From Gibbula magus (Eukaryota; Mollusca; Gastropoda; Trochida; Trochidae): DNA of 64,000 nt. The stretch spans positions 14,967,530 to 15,031,529 of the forward strand of contig OW388302.1 in the NCBI GenBank assembly GCA_936450465.1. The letters are read 5' to 3'. Under the pieces are notes generated by a model. That model saw only the letters and a list, made by a program, of their open reading frames with translations, searched no databases and had not been told where the DNA came from. A program made the translations under genes and the position numbers. Below are positions 23,931 to 36,204 of this stretch, piece after piece; positions within the stretch are counted from its first letter, which is position 1, and every line of letters starts with the position of its first letter.

Positions 23931-24495
23931 CCAGATGTCATGTCATGTTAGCCGATATAATACGTAATACAACATTTTTTTCAAAGAAGGACTGATGATT
24001 CAACATGATGATCAACATATATGATCAAATGAACATTTGGCTGACATTTAGTAAATTGGCCAGCTGTTGATTAGTGAAATACGGGAAACATGTTCAACCA
24101 GATGTATAACAAATGTTTGGTACTTGCGGTAAGTTCTGTGTGAGTGTTGGAAATCGGACAGGTAGGTTTTTCTTCCGGACTGGTAATTTATTTCAGTTAC
24201 CAGTCCGGTTGTCTGGCTTGGATTTTCGTGAGTTTTCTACACTGCTTGAAAACGTGTACTTAGTTAATCGCGGGATTCAACACCTCTTGTCCGAAGGCTA
24301 TCGCGCTAAGCACAGCGCGCGCTATCCAAACCATAGCTCATAAATAGTTTCTGTAGTGTATTTGGCAACCTTGAAAAAGTGTACTTATTCGTTTCTGATC
24401 TGAGCCAAGCATGCCTCGATCACCCTGGGATCTCCCAGCTTGATTGTTCTGAATCTAGACACGTGTTATTTCCGCCGTGCCAGTCTTCAGAACTA
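23931..24495 (+). repeat. 560-bp dispersed repeat, copy 1 (partner at 35117-35675)
   Basis: Nearly identical to 35117-35675, with a few substitutions and a 6-bp indel. It contains a perfect 12-bp hairpin, ccggactggtaa / ttaccagtccgg, at about 24176-24209, and a reverse tRNA-like head (cgcgggattcaacacctctt) near 24270-24330 related to the 23161-23350 repeat. The open frame across it is conserved only because the whole repeat is. Confidence 0.92.
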
Positions 24496-24779
24496 TATCG
24501 ATAAACTGGGACCAAGGTCAAACCAGTATATACATAAAATATGCATAAAACGACTAAAAAGAAACCTGCTCATTTAAATTACACATGTAACGTTATCCTA
24601 TGTTAATTCACACATATTTTTCAGTAATGGACAGTTACACATCACATCATATTTTTTAAGAATAAATTTAATTTATTTGATTATTTAGTGTAATGTTTAT
24701 TAAAGAGCATTAATTGAGTGTAATTTAAGTAGGTTAATGACCCCGTAACTTTCCATTCCTTAAAAAGCATTGGCCTCTT

Positions 24780-24990
24780 TGTTTGCAGTAGAGAACTGTT
24801 CTACACGCAGTAAGGTTTGGATGCAATGCTACGCGGAATTTCAGCGTAGTACTAATGGTTCGCTAGTTCCAGCCGATGCTTGCAGGTTTCACCGCAATGC
24901 ATAGCCACATGGCGTTGCGGGATTTCTCCGTGCCATAATACTAGCAGCCGTGATATGAGTGATATAATCTGGAAAGCGGCGTTAACCCCA
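24780..24990 (+). mobile_element. SINE family 1, head missing
   Basis: Matches the body of 70-328 from tttgcagtagagaactgttc through catagccacatggcgttgcg to gcggcgttaaccccaaatca. The tRNA-like head is absent, consistent with 5' truncation. Confidence 0.85.
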
Positions 24991-25269
24991 AATCACTTAT
25001 AACGATTGTAAAATGAATTGTTAGAGATATAATACCTGGTTGGAAACATGTTGATATGGAATTGTTTACCCAAATTCTTGGACTAACACAAATAGGCGGA
25101 AAAATGTAAACAACGTATATTTGCAAATAATTTATTAAGTATAAATACCACAGACCCATGTACAATATTAAAATATTAAAAAGAACAATCGAAAAGTTTA
25201 AATAAAAACCAAAATATAATCAAATTCTTGCCATGTTAACTTTCCGAAGACCGAAGGTAATTCAGTGTC

Positions 25270-25700
25270 ACCAAATTGCCCATGGATTCACATAAGTGTT
25301 TTCAAAATGGCGGCCCAATTTTGAAGGGGCGCGTTTGATTGGAGAAATCAAACAGACGTTAGTCGCTCATTACTCAAACACTCGAGAGCTCCTTTCTGTC
25401 GCGGATTTACCACTTGGCGGCGGTAAAAAGGCCCTAAATCGGATTAGGAAGGACCCATGCTTATTTCCCCTAATTGCTCCTGCAAAAGCAACAACAACGT
25501 GTCTTTATTCCTCGCGGTTGACAGTTGCTACCGTATAATCTGTTTTTATAGCTATAGAATAGCTTTGAAGTAAATTGCAATCGTCGAAAGGATGGCTTTG
25601 GATTGTGTCGCAGGCAACGTTAAATACCTGCTGTGAGAGCGAAGCTGTGAATATTCTTAAACGACGGGGGCCAACGGTTGTGCAAGACATGTTTCAACTC
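25270..25700. other. GC-richer, non-repetitive block
   Basis: Higher GC than its surroundings and not matched to any repeat in the window. It has homeodomain-type cores (gattagg, ctaattg) and ggcggcggtaaaaaggccct. It could be a regulatory region or an untranslated exon; no splice-supported coding frame is seen. Confidence 0.25.
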
Positions 25701-26095
25701 ACAAATGCTTGTATTTATATTGTGTGTTCATGTACCACTGAACCAAAGAGTAATTAGCATTTTTCATAATGATTCCTATGGAATGTATTTTTCTCTGAAA
25801 AATAAATATCCTAGACAAACCCCCGTACATACATATTACTAAAACTTCATTCCCAAACAAGAATACATTCATCACTGCATTGAAGGCTGTAGGAAGTTCA
25901 AGAGACTATTATCGCTTAGTTATCTGTATGCGAAGATCTTGAAGAGAGGTGTGCAGGGTGGCAGCTTTATGAAAAATGAATTTCCTCAGAAGAAATGAAG
26001 AAGAACAAATAACATCAACTGAAGTACAGAGGAAAGTACACATATCAGTTCGTTTCGATTCATTCCTCCGAAAAAAAACAACAATTTTGGAACAT

Positions 26096-26185
26096 TCAAA
26101 ACTGAATAGAGGGAATCGAACCCATAACTCTTCGCACTGAACTTTGCGGGTTTACCAATTGACCATTGCGGACTATATATACTGC
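26096..26185 (-). repeat. tRNA-like sequence, reverse
   Basis: On the minus strand: gtccgcaatggtcaattggt (A-box-like) and atgggttcgattccctct (B-box-like). The acceptor stem is not clear, so it is treated as a tRNA-derived repeat and not a gene. Confidence 0.45.
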
Positions 26186-26364
26186 TCTCTTCGAATCTTT
26201 AGTTTTACTGGTACACTTGCATTCCCTCATTCTAAACGTAACGGTTGCATTTGCAACTGTCTGCAATATCCTTATAGGTAGGTCCCCAAGTGGTATGTAA
26301 GAGAAAAATAGAGCCATGGGCTCTGTAGCTCTCAGGGTTTATATTGTTTGATGATGAAGACTGA

Positions 26365-27090
26365 AATTGAGTTTTAGGTTATGGCCTGTGAGACCCTTTT
26401 GGGGGGAGGGGGTGGGGGGGGGGGGGGGGGGGGGGTGGGGGGGGGGGGGGGGTACAGGGTCACCATATCTACAATTTAGAATCCTCAATGACTTAAGACT
26501 CTGCACACAATATTACAGCCTTCTATGTCATTTTGTCCTGGAGAAGAAGATAAAAGAAGGTTTTTAGGGCATGGCCTATGAGGTCCTTATTTTGGGCCAC
26601 AGGGTCACCAATCTACAATTTAGAATCTCCATTGGCTAAAGACTCTGCACACAATATTACAGCCTTCTAGGTCATTTTATCCTGGAGAAGAATATAAAAT
26701 AGGTTTTTAGGGCATGGCCTGTGAGGCCCTTATTGTGGGCAACAGGGTCACCAATCTACAATTAGGAATCTCCATTGACTAAAGAGTCTGTACCGATATT
26801 ACAGCCTTCTTGGTAATTTTGTTCATGAGAAGAAGATGCAAATAGGATGATTTTAGGTCATGGCCTGTGAAACCCTTATTTAGGGCCACAGGGTCACCAA
26901 ATCTAAATTTAGAATCTCCATTGGCTAAAGAGTATGTACACAACATTGAAGCCTTCTAGGTCTTTTTGTTCTGGAGAAGAAGATGCAAATAGGTTTTTAG
27001 GGCATTTATTTATTTTGGACCCCTGGATCACCAAATCTACAGTTGAGAATCCCCATTGGCCAAGGGGTCTGTACACAAACTTTCCCTAGA
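26365..27090. repeat. Satellite, about 147-bp unit, about five units
   Basis: Units begin near 26365, 26556, 26703, 26848 and 26994 with ttttagggcatggcctgtga. They continue through cacagggtcaccaatctaca, gaatctccattggctaaaga, and cacaatattacagccttcta. The first unit is stretched by a poly-G run at about 26400-26452. Confidence 0.95.
26400..26452. repeat. Poly-G tract
   Basis: About 50 bp of nearly pure G within the first satellite unit. Confidence 0.95.
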
Positions 27091-27099
27091 CCCAGTGGT

Positions 27100-28540
27100 T
27101 CTGCAGAAGAAGACGAAAAAGCGAAAAGTTTACAGACGGACTGATGAGCTAAACATTAGTGGCGAACAGATTCTATATTACGCCGCAGAATGGAAACTGT
27201 AAAACATGTCTATGTACAGTCATCATGTTTTGATGTAGAATCTACTGTGATTGAAAGTGATGCGAGAGGAATAGGATGATTTCATATTTGACTAATTTAA
27301 TTTGTTAAAGTACATTGACAAAGTGTGGAACTGTTCATTGATGTATTTCGAGCTTTGATTCCAAAGAAATGCTGCAGTGAGAAAATATGGTAGTACAGAC
27401 CAAAAGCGGAAGACTTGTTCAAAAGTACCACAGACAGACCATCATCTTCGTATGCACAGTAATAATCCAGACGGGACTTACAGAGACATCCAGTGTGTTT
27501 CATAAACTTTTATTTGGCTGAAATACGTACCAACATACGATATGTGCTGATTTCAGTTTCACTCAACTTGCATATTCAACCCCAATAGCCAATTAAATCA
27601 TAATTACTAGTTTTTAATTAAAATTGAGCAACATCATTATACATGTACAGAAACCGAAACTACACGTCCCATTTACATGCACAGTAGTTATAAGACCTAT
27701 TAACCCCTATCAACCGAAAATTATCTGTTTGTATGGTGAAAATAAGATTCCAAAATAACGTTTGACCAATTGACGCGCGCCACACGCAGTACATTGTCCG
27801 GTTTTCGATCAAATATCGACACTTTTGCCTTTATATCGTCAATATACTCAATTGAGTATCATCAAAATAGCAATTTTCGGTAACAGTCAGTACTTCTCGA
27901 GAAATTAACATCATTGCTAACGTTTGGCATATGTGACCCACTACAACACAATGGATGTACCTCTAACATGAGCGCTGAGCTTTTAACGTTATTTAGCATG
28001 CCACCCTAAACAATTCTAGAAAACAACTCGGGGCTCGAAGAAAAGTAGGTCAGTTATTATCAAAATGGATTGTGGTTACCGATTCTGGAATGCAAAATCA
28101 TGTACTGAAAAAGTACAAAAGCGCTACTTTTGCGTAATATTACGCCCCAAGCAATAAGACATATCTGCAATAGTTTGAATGAATTACATTGGTGACTTGA
28201 TAATTTTTAGTTCTCTACTTTCTTTTTACTTCAGTTTAGTTAAGCAGTATATTTGAAATGAGCAGTGTTTTAACCATGTATTAATTACAAAAGTAAATTT
28301 TAATGACGACAAAATAAATGTAAGTTTCAAGATTCGTTTACCGAAAATACAAAGGTCACATTGTCCTGTCTTCACAGTATTCATTCTTGACAATCACGAC
28401 ATATACTGACATTCAGCAAAGCTTGCTATTTATAATGTGCGGATATCGTTTACTATGTACGAAGCGTATTAAATTTTAACAGCTGTCTACACTTGTCGGC
28501 TACCGTTCTGTCACGAAATCGTGTCTATTTTCATGTCTCC
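27100..28540. other. Unassigned sequence
   Basis: No gene or repeat identified with confidence. The part from about 27700 to 28050 has more CpG (ttgacgcgcgcc) and MEF2-like gctaaataa on the minus strand. Confidence 0.3.
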
Positions 28541-28548
28541 TAAATCGG

Positions 28549-29180
28549 TATAATCAATTATTAAACAAGTCCAATCATCACAGAAGCAATGCGCCGCTTG
28601 TCCTGAATATAATGAAGATCTATCAAGCAACTTTCCCTGCCCACACTGAAGCAATACTAGACAACTTGCCCTGAAGTCACTGACGCAATACTAGACCATT
28701 TGCCCTGAAGAAACTCAAATAACACAAGGCTACTTGCCCTAATAGCACTGAAGCATAACCAGGCCACTTGCCCTGATGGCACTGAAGCAATACCAGGCTA
28801 CTTGCCCTGACGGCACGGAAGCAATACTAGACTATTTGCCCTGAAGACACGAAACAAAAATAATCAATTATTAAACCAAACCAAAAATAACATAAGCAAT
28901 GTCCCGGTTGTCCTGAAAATACTGATATACTTGCCTTGCCCACAATGAAGCAATGTCAGGCCACTTGCCCTGACGGCACTGAAGAAATACTAGGCCACTT
29001 GTCCTGACGGCATTGAAGCAATACAATGTCACTTGCCCTGACATCATTGAAGCAATACTCAAGCAATACTAGGCCATTTGCCCTGACCGCACTGTCGAAA
29101 TACTAGGTTAGCTACCCTGAAGACACCGAAACAGTGTCAAACTGACGAAACCACTGACGAAACCATAAGTTAGTTTCCCT
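28549..29180. repeat. Minisatellite, about 33-bp unit, with higher-order structure
   Basis: Units of aagcaatactaggccacttg plus ccctgacggcactg are repeated about 15 times. A distinctive leader containing aatcaattattaaac occurs at about 28553 and again at about 28861. The array is therefore a duplicated higher-order unit of roughly 310 bp. Confidence 0.93.
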
Positions 29181-29764
29181 GGCGATACTGAAGCAGTAAC
29201 AGACCTTTCCCAGAGGACGTTATGGCAGAATATAAAACTCATACAGTACATTGTGAAAATGCAATATTCATTTCAAAAGCGTTAAACATATTTTAAAACA
29301 GACAAAACATATATAGAAATAGGTAAAATTAATCAATTTGTTTTGGAGGTTGGTGAAACTTGAGCCCTATAATTTTCTTATTTCTTGTGTAAAATTGTGT
29401 TTCGTAAAACGCACTCACAGAGACGTCTATTGCATATCCGCCTAAATCGGACCTACAACAAACACGTATTAATAAAAACTAAAACTTGTTGAAAATGAAT
29501 CGGTATAACTCTCAAGTAGATGTGCAACCTTCTGTGCAGCTTTTACAATGTATTTGACGCGTGCTGCTATTGCTCTGGGCGGCGATATTCTAATTTATAA
29601 ATCGCGAATGGCGACAGTGCCTAATCTATAGCATGTTCAATATTGTTAACAAACTGAGTGAATCGAAGCAGGAGTTCCATGTACAGGATATGTTGAATGA
29701 ATCAAATCAAGTCAAGTGATATCATTTGTCTATATATGACACATGTCCGTATTCTCGTAACACT

Positions 29765-30352
29765 TAGTGCATGGGCGTGCCAACTAGGAGCGGGCGTGAC
29801 AACTAGGAGCGTGCCAACTAGGAGCGTGTGTGCCAACTAGGAGCGTGCGTGCCAACTAGGAGCGTGCCAACTAGGAGAGTGCCAACTAGGAGCGAGCGTG
29901 ACAACTAGGAGCGTGCGTGCCAACTAGGAGCGTGTCAACTAGGGGCGTGCTAAGTAGGAGCATGACAACTAGGAGCGTGCCAACTAGAAGCGTGTGGGCC
30001 AACTAGGAGCGTGCCAACTAGGAGCGAGCGTGACAACTAGGAGCGTGCGAACTAGAAGCGTGTGGGCCAACTAGGAGGGTGCCAACTAGGAGCGTGCCAA
30101 CTAGGAGCGTGTCAACTAGGGGCGTGCCAAGTAAGAGCGTGACAACTAGGACCGTGCCAACTAGAAGTGTGTGGGCCATCTAGGAGCGTGCCAACTAGGC
30201 GCGAGTGTGACAACTAGGAGGCGTGCGTACCAACTAGGAGCGTGCCAACTAGGAGCGTCCGTGCCAACTAGGAGCGTGCCAACTAGGAGCGTGCCAACTA
30301 GGAGCGTGCCAACTAGGAGCGTGCCAACTAGGAGCGTGCCAACTAGGAGCGT
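29765..30352. repeat. Minisatellite, 15-bp unit (GTGCCAACTAGGAGC)
   Basis: Almost 600 bp of 15-bp units with 8-bp extensions (gtgcgtgc) interspersed in the left part. The right end (about 30260-30352) is a homogeneous run. Because 15 is a multiple of 3 it reads as a VPTRS peptide repeat, but there is no support for translation. Confidence 0.97.
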
Positions 30353-30359
30353 TGTATTA

Positions 30360-31080
30360 CTCTACAATCCCAATAAACATGACATATACTTTCATTCATC
30401 TCATTACAAAATCAGTAAGATAGATTGTCAACAAGTTTCATCTTAAATCGATCTTTTTTAGTATTTTTCAGACGCTTTTTCAAACCAGCTCTGTAATTTA
30501 TGAAAATCTTATCCCAGTCAAGATTAACATCTCCAAAAGAAGCTTACCATTTCAGACAAATTTTAGGTATCTCATCAGTAGAAAGCAATCTATCATAAAT
30601 TGTCTGGAACCTTTAGATGATTTCAATAGATTAAAGTGATAAATGGTTATACATATGTCAAACATTGGGATATTTCGGTAGTTTCTAATAGTATATTTCT
30701 AAGAATTAGGTATTAAGTTCAAACTTGATTCACAGTTAAGAAGGTGTTATCCAGGACATCTTCCTGTTCTTATGACTGCCACTTCTCAATGCCCTTCAAA
30801 GACATGAGTGAAATGTCGGTTGGGCAAACCCGTGGTATGAACATTGAAGTCATGAACCTCCCAATGGACAGAAAGATGGTGTGTCTGAGGTCAATGACAT
30901 GATCAGAGATGGTTTCAAACTATCGAATTTGGCAGTAGAAACAGGCCAGCCAGACAATACTACTGATCAACACTATAATATATGTAAGACAGTGTGTGAC
31001 AGAAACGACTCAGTCGGACAACCTAACCTGTATTTGTTTATATGGAGCTACGCCACTGGTGTAAATCTTTTTGAAATACA
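30360..31080. other. Unassigned AT-rich sequence
   Basis: No gene or element recognised. Confidence 0.3.
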
Positions 31081-31548
31081 CTAACGTCCAAAAGAAAGTA
31101 TACATTGTGCGATTTTAGATCAGTTTAAAAAAAATTAAATGTGATGCTTTTGATTATGGCACGATTACAGTAACTGTAGTTTGAATGCATAAATTGGTAT
31201 ATGGTTAATGTTCGGAAAAATATATTTGTTTAATGAAGACAGGGATAAAAATTTAATGACGTATGACTCCTACAATGATTAAAATGTTGTAAATGTCTGA
31301 AGAGAGAGGCACATTTATTGATATTCATATAGGATACATGTTATACGTGGATGAACATTTGTAATTTATCCATTAATTTTGGAAGAATTTAAATAAATTA
31401 AATTAATAACGACGTATTCTTTGTCTGATGACTAACAGCTTGCACTTTTCAGTTTTAGAGTACAGCGTCAGAAACTTAAAATATTTGTAACTGACAATCT
31501 TACACATGGAAATGACAAACGGAGCGTATACTTTATTTTGTATATATG
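31080..31548. mobile_element. MITE family E, copy 2
   Basis: Matches copy 1 in order: ttgattatggcacgattaca, gttgtaaatgtctgaagag, catttattgatattcacata and gtatactttattttgt. The inverted termini are eroded. Confidence 0.7.
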
Positions 31549-31632
31549 TGTTTCTACCTGTGAAACAAGGTATGATGTTGGCAACTTTTGAGGGTTTGAA
31601 AACAGTTTTATTTATTTAATCCTTTAATTTAG

Positions 31633-31663
31633 AGAGGGGGGGGGGGGGGGGGGGGGGGGGGGG
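31633..31663. repeat. Poly-G tract
   Basis: About 31 bp of G interrupted once or not at all. Confidence 0.95.
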
Positions 31664-31704
31664 TCCTACACATATCTCAAAATGTATTCAGCTTGTAAAA
31701 CTGA

Positions 31705-31915
31705 ACAAGAAAAGTATACTCATGGTAATAATGGTTGACACCCCTTAATAGTTATAGGAATGAAATGTTATATTAACAACGTAACGTGTCATGTTCCATT
31801 TTTTTGGGATAAAACATGTTACAACTGAATGACTTTTTGTGAATAGTATCCTTGAGCATTTGATATTTCTCCACTTGTACTTTAAAATACCAAAGAAAGA
31901 GGAATATAAATATGA
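31705..31915 (+). repeat. Dispersed repeat family F, copy 1
   Basis: About 200 bp matching 44650-44845: tatactcatggtaataatgg, ggttgacacccctta, gaatagtatccttgagcatt, tctccacttgtactttaaaa. Confidence 0.85.
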
Positions 31916-31963
31916 AATGTATTCAAAAATATCATATCACGCATGAGTCATTTTGTATCAGAA

Positions 31964-32083
<120 letters not shown>

Positions 32084-32489
32084 GAATACCCATAATCACG
32101 GAAGAACTATAATGCAACTTGATGACCTGCGGACAACATGTTGTGCAATACGCGACACCAGTTATGAATTATAAACATGTGGTATCAACAAATCAACATT
32201 GTATTCAGTTATTAGCAATCGATCTGTTGCAGCTTATGCATCAATCTACTATCCGAGAGATGCATCTGTATAACCCCATTGAGCTTATTTGTCAATCCCT
32301 TTTCTATTTCTGAAATAAACTATGTACAAATCACGTATATTAATTAATAACGTAAATCAACTAATGAGATCACTTATAATATCTCCACAAGAAATTCATA
32401 TTTAGTAAGTTTCTCTGATTGTATTACTTGAAGTATTGGGGTATTGTGTAGTGTTACATTATTGGAGTATAACTGTCTATACCGGAAGT

Positions 32490-33160
32490 GACAAACTCGC
32501 GACTAACCCTGAAGCAATGCATGACTGTTCTGAAGTAAAATGAAACGCAGTCTACCTACTTTATACGCATTGAGCTGCATTACCCATCAAAATAAGAACA
32601 AATCGTTCAATATAAAAAAAAAATATCAGAAAATTCCAATCAAGAGGCGAGGTACAAGGGCATTCTTAAAAATAATACCTTTCATCACCAATATGAAAAA
32701 CAGTTCAACAAAGAACGCATTCATCCAATTATCTCCGCACTGCCTTCTAACAAGTCGCTCTTTGAAATCAAGCGCTAATTACCTTCACATGGCTTTCAAA
32801 GCGGGCCGACATAAAACATCGACTTAGTATTGACAAGGAGTCTGGACTCATTGATACGATGGGATCGGATTATGGGCGCCATTCCAGCCAAAGGTGACAA
32901 TATTCATCCGCAATATGCCATATATCATCTTTCCACTTTCTTAAGACAAATTAGTGCCGGTAAGGACGTCTTTATGATCACGTGACGTGTCACGTGGTTC
33001 GATGAAGCCTCGTTGTGGGTATCGGCACACGGGTTATGGAATTGGTAATAATCTTGTCAGCGCTTTATAAAGACCGAGATTTGACGAGTATTGACGTTGT
33101 TCCTCTATCATTTAATAAAGCGGTAGGAATCTCTCTCGGCCCTGACCTTGGGTGTTCATA
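32490..33160. other. Non-repetitive block with regulatory-like motifs
   Basis: Higher GC than its flanks and no match to other parts of the window. It contains tatgggcgccattcc, agcgctaattacc, and two CACGTG E-boxes at about 32981-32998 separated by acgt (cacgtgacgtgtcacgtg). It is a candidate cis-regulatory region; no coding exon is supported. Confidence 0.25.
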
Positions 33161-34730
33161 ATCGTTAAGGAATCGACTCATATATTTCGATTTCATGTTT
33201 TATAGAAATTAATTTTGAATGTATAAAATATAAAATTGAGTATGATACTTATTTTATTTCTTGCTTTGACGTTGACATTTTAATATATGTTTATTTCATT
33301 TTCTTAAATATAAGAATTTGGCATGGTTGTTTTATTTTAATATCAGATTTCAGCATAAATGTTTCGCTATATCTTCCGAAATTTCGATGTTTCAGAATTT
33401 GTATAATGAATTTATTTTTGCTGAATTTAATTTGATTTTATGAACTCAGTAATGATTTTAAAAGATTTTATATCACATTGAATACTGTTTAGTTAACCAA
33501 TTTTCGTTAGAACTATGTAAACAAAAGTAGGTATTCACAAGATATCACAATGTAGCAGGGCGAGTCATATTTATAAATTTTATAAAAATAATTTGAAATA
33601 TTTCAAATTGACAAATTATTAGTTTTTTTTTATTTATTTTTTTACTAGAATATATGAATAATAAACATTTTTAAATAGAATACATGCAGGTGAAATACGT
33701 TTGCATGATAAATAACATACAGCTACAATTTGAGAAAGTTAATATATAGTTTAAATTTATTTTATTTAATGTATTTTTAACATCTTGAGGTTCATGGAAA
33801 TATTTTATTCTCGTGCATTTTCAGTTAACACGGACGTCAAAGATGAAAAGAAATCGGATTATCTCTAAATAATAATAATGTGTATGGTAAATCTCAAATA
33901 TTGTTTTACAAATCCCTATGGGAAAATATATCATAATGTGAAATGCCAAAAGTTGACACCATATCATATGAAAATGTCATTTTTACTAAATGTGAACCTT
34001 TATTCTCATTTAACAAGAACTGCAAACAGGGGAAAAGGGCGAATTATATCTGTCGAATAAGTTCTCAAGTATGGCAAATACCATAAGGTACTGTTTAAAC
34101 AAGCAAGCAAACACAGAACATCGTTTAAAAACACATTGGCGCTTTTCAGTTAATCACGAGGGCCATTCGTAAAATTCGTTAAATCGATTTCCACGGAAGA
34201 GGGTCTTCATTGTGTGCGCTGTGTTTGTCGTCTCTATCAATCAAGAGCGCCTCTTCAGCCACTGTCCGCATTTGGGATTCGACCGGATTCTCACAAATTA
34301 ACGGAATATGACCACATGATGTTGTCGATGTACTGTTCTGTTTGTACGAATCTCTTATGTTGAGGACAAAGCACCTAAAACTCACTATTGAGTTTTTGCT
34401 TTTCAGTAAGAGAGATTTTAGACCCATAACGTCTTTGTTTTTTAGAAAATACAGTTATGCGGAATCGAGACCATAAAGCGTTAGAAGCGCTATTTGAACA
34501 CAAAGACATTTTGACACACATGTCATTTTTGTATATACATGTACATGTATGATGAAGTATTTTTTTCGATCGAAGTACCTTTGAAAATTTCTCTATATAT
34601 CTAAACAATTCCTAGTCATGTACATGTGTAAACTTTAAAATACCCGTGAACAAACTGCGTTTTGTGTCTATACAATGTACTACGTGTGTGATGGGCTGTT
34701 TTGGAATATATGACATTGTTTTGATAACAA
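33161..34730. other. Very AT-rich unassigned sequence
   Basis: No gene or repeat recognised. The section 33200-33800 is strongly AT-biased, with long T-rich runs. Confidence 0.3.
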
Positions 34731-35116
34731 CTGGGCCATGTTCAAGAGAATGAGCGATTACTTTTAAACCTCTCTTGAACGCGATTGCTCAATGTAGCGC
34801 TACGTAGCAAAGCGAGCGAACTTAGAGAATAAGCCGGCGGTTCAACAAAATGAAGCGCTTCGTAGCGCTCATTGATCGCTCAATGTAGCGCTCAATGAGC
34901 GCTTCTTCTCTCTTGAACGACACAATGCAAATTCCTCAAAGTTTGCTCGCCTTGCTACGCAGCGCTACATTGAACAATCGCGTTCAAGAGAGGTTTAAAA
35001 GTAATCGCTAATTGAGCGATTACTTTGAAACCTATCTTGAACACGGCCCTGCGCTACTTGAGCGCTACATTGAGAAGTCAATGAGCGATTATAAGCGCTC
35101 GCTGTTATGGACACGG
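34731..35116. repeat. Palindromic repeat family G, copy 1
   Basis: Two arms of about 60 bp (34762-34821 and 34941-35000) are reverse complements. They contain aacctctcttgaacgcgatt, gctcaatgtagcgctacgta and gcaaagcgagcgaac. Ends resemble gggccatgttcaag / cttgaacacggccc. The interior is rich in the gagcgctacattgagc motif. Related copies lie at 35711-35932 and 44950-45128. Confidence 0.85.
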
Positions 35117-35675
35117 CCCAGATGTCATGTCATGTTAGCCAATATGATACGGAATACAACATTTTTTCAAAGAAGGACTGATGATTCAACATGATGATAT
35201 ATGATCAAATGAAAATTTGGCTGACATTTAGTAAATTGGCCAGCTGTTGATTAGTGAAATACGGGAAACATGTTCAACCAGATGTATAACAAATGTGTGG
35301 TACTTGCAGTAAGTTCTATGTGAGTGTTGAAAATCGGACAGGTAGGTTTTTCTTCCGGACTGGTAATTTATTTCAGTTACCAGTCCGGTTGTCTGGCTTG
35401 GATTTTCGTGAGTTTTCTACACTGCTTGAAAACGTGTACTTAGTTAATCGCGGGATTCAATACCTCTTGTCCGAAGCCTATCGCGCTAAGCACAGCGCTC
35501 GCTATCCCAACCATAGCTCATAAATAGTTTCTGTAGTGTATTTGGCAACCTTGAAAAAGTGTACTTATTCGTTTCTGATCTGAGCCAAGCATGCCTCGAT
35601 CACCCTGTGATCTCCCAGCTTGATTGTTTTGAATCTAGACACGTGTTATTTCCGCCGTGCCAATCTTCAGAACTA
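35117..35675 (+). repeat. 560-bp dispersed repeat, copy 2
   Basis: Nearly identical partner of 23931-24495, including the ccggactggtaa hairpin at about 35356-35389. It is sandwiched between two family G copies. Immediately after it, 35676-35703 repeats the internal phrase agcacagcgcgcgctatccc. Confidence 0.92.
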
Positions 35676-35710
35676 AGCACAGCGCGCGCTATCCCAACCA
35701 TAACACCAGG

Positions 35711-35932
35711 GTCGTGTTCAAGAGTGGTTTCAAAGTTATCGCCCAATTAGCGATTACTTTTCAACCTCTCTTGAACGCGATTGCTCAATGTAGTGCTACG
35801 TAGCAAAGCGAGCGAACTTTGAGGTTTTGCACCGTGTCGTTCAGGAGAGAATGATCGCTACTTGAGCGCTACTTGAGCGCCCAATGAGAAATTATAAGCG
35901 CTCACTGTTATGGAACGAAGCCCTGTTCGTTC
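35711..35932. repeat. Palindromic repeat family G, copy 2
   Basis: Contains cgtgttcaagag, aacctctcttgaacgcgatt, tagcaaagcgagcgaacttt and ttataagcgctcactgttat. Confidence 0.8.
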
Positions 35933-36204
35933 GCTAATCGTTCGGTAAAGCACGTTTTTTTTAACAAGGTGTGAGCTCGAGAGGCAACGGTTAACTTATA
36001 TTTAGACAGAAATGAAATGAAATCACTTTTTGTAATGTTTAACTGAACCACACATTAAACTTCGACCGTCCCGTAGAAACTTATATTTACGAAAACTCGA
36101 ACAGATAAACAAGTTATTTGTCAATAGAATCTTCTATCTATGAACCTTTTCTTTACATTTATTCAATCTTATTTATAAACAACTATCGCCTAAATTAAAC
36201 TGCC

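Noticed and set aside
24113..24343. 76-codon frame conserved between 24 kb and 35 kb
   Set aside because: Conservation reflects recent duplication of the whole 560-bp repeat. The frame includes a hairpin and a reversed tRNA-like sequence.
28549..30352. CRISPR-like array
   Set aside because: The units are contiguous tandem repeats without unique spacers, in a eukaryotic context.
30171..30446. 91-codon frame with VPTRS repeats
   Set aside because: It arises from a 15-bp minisatellite whose unit is divisible by three. There is no start context, splice site or non-repeat domain.
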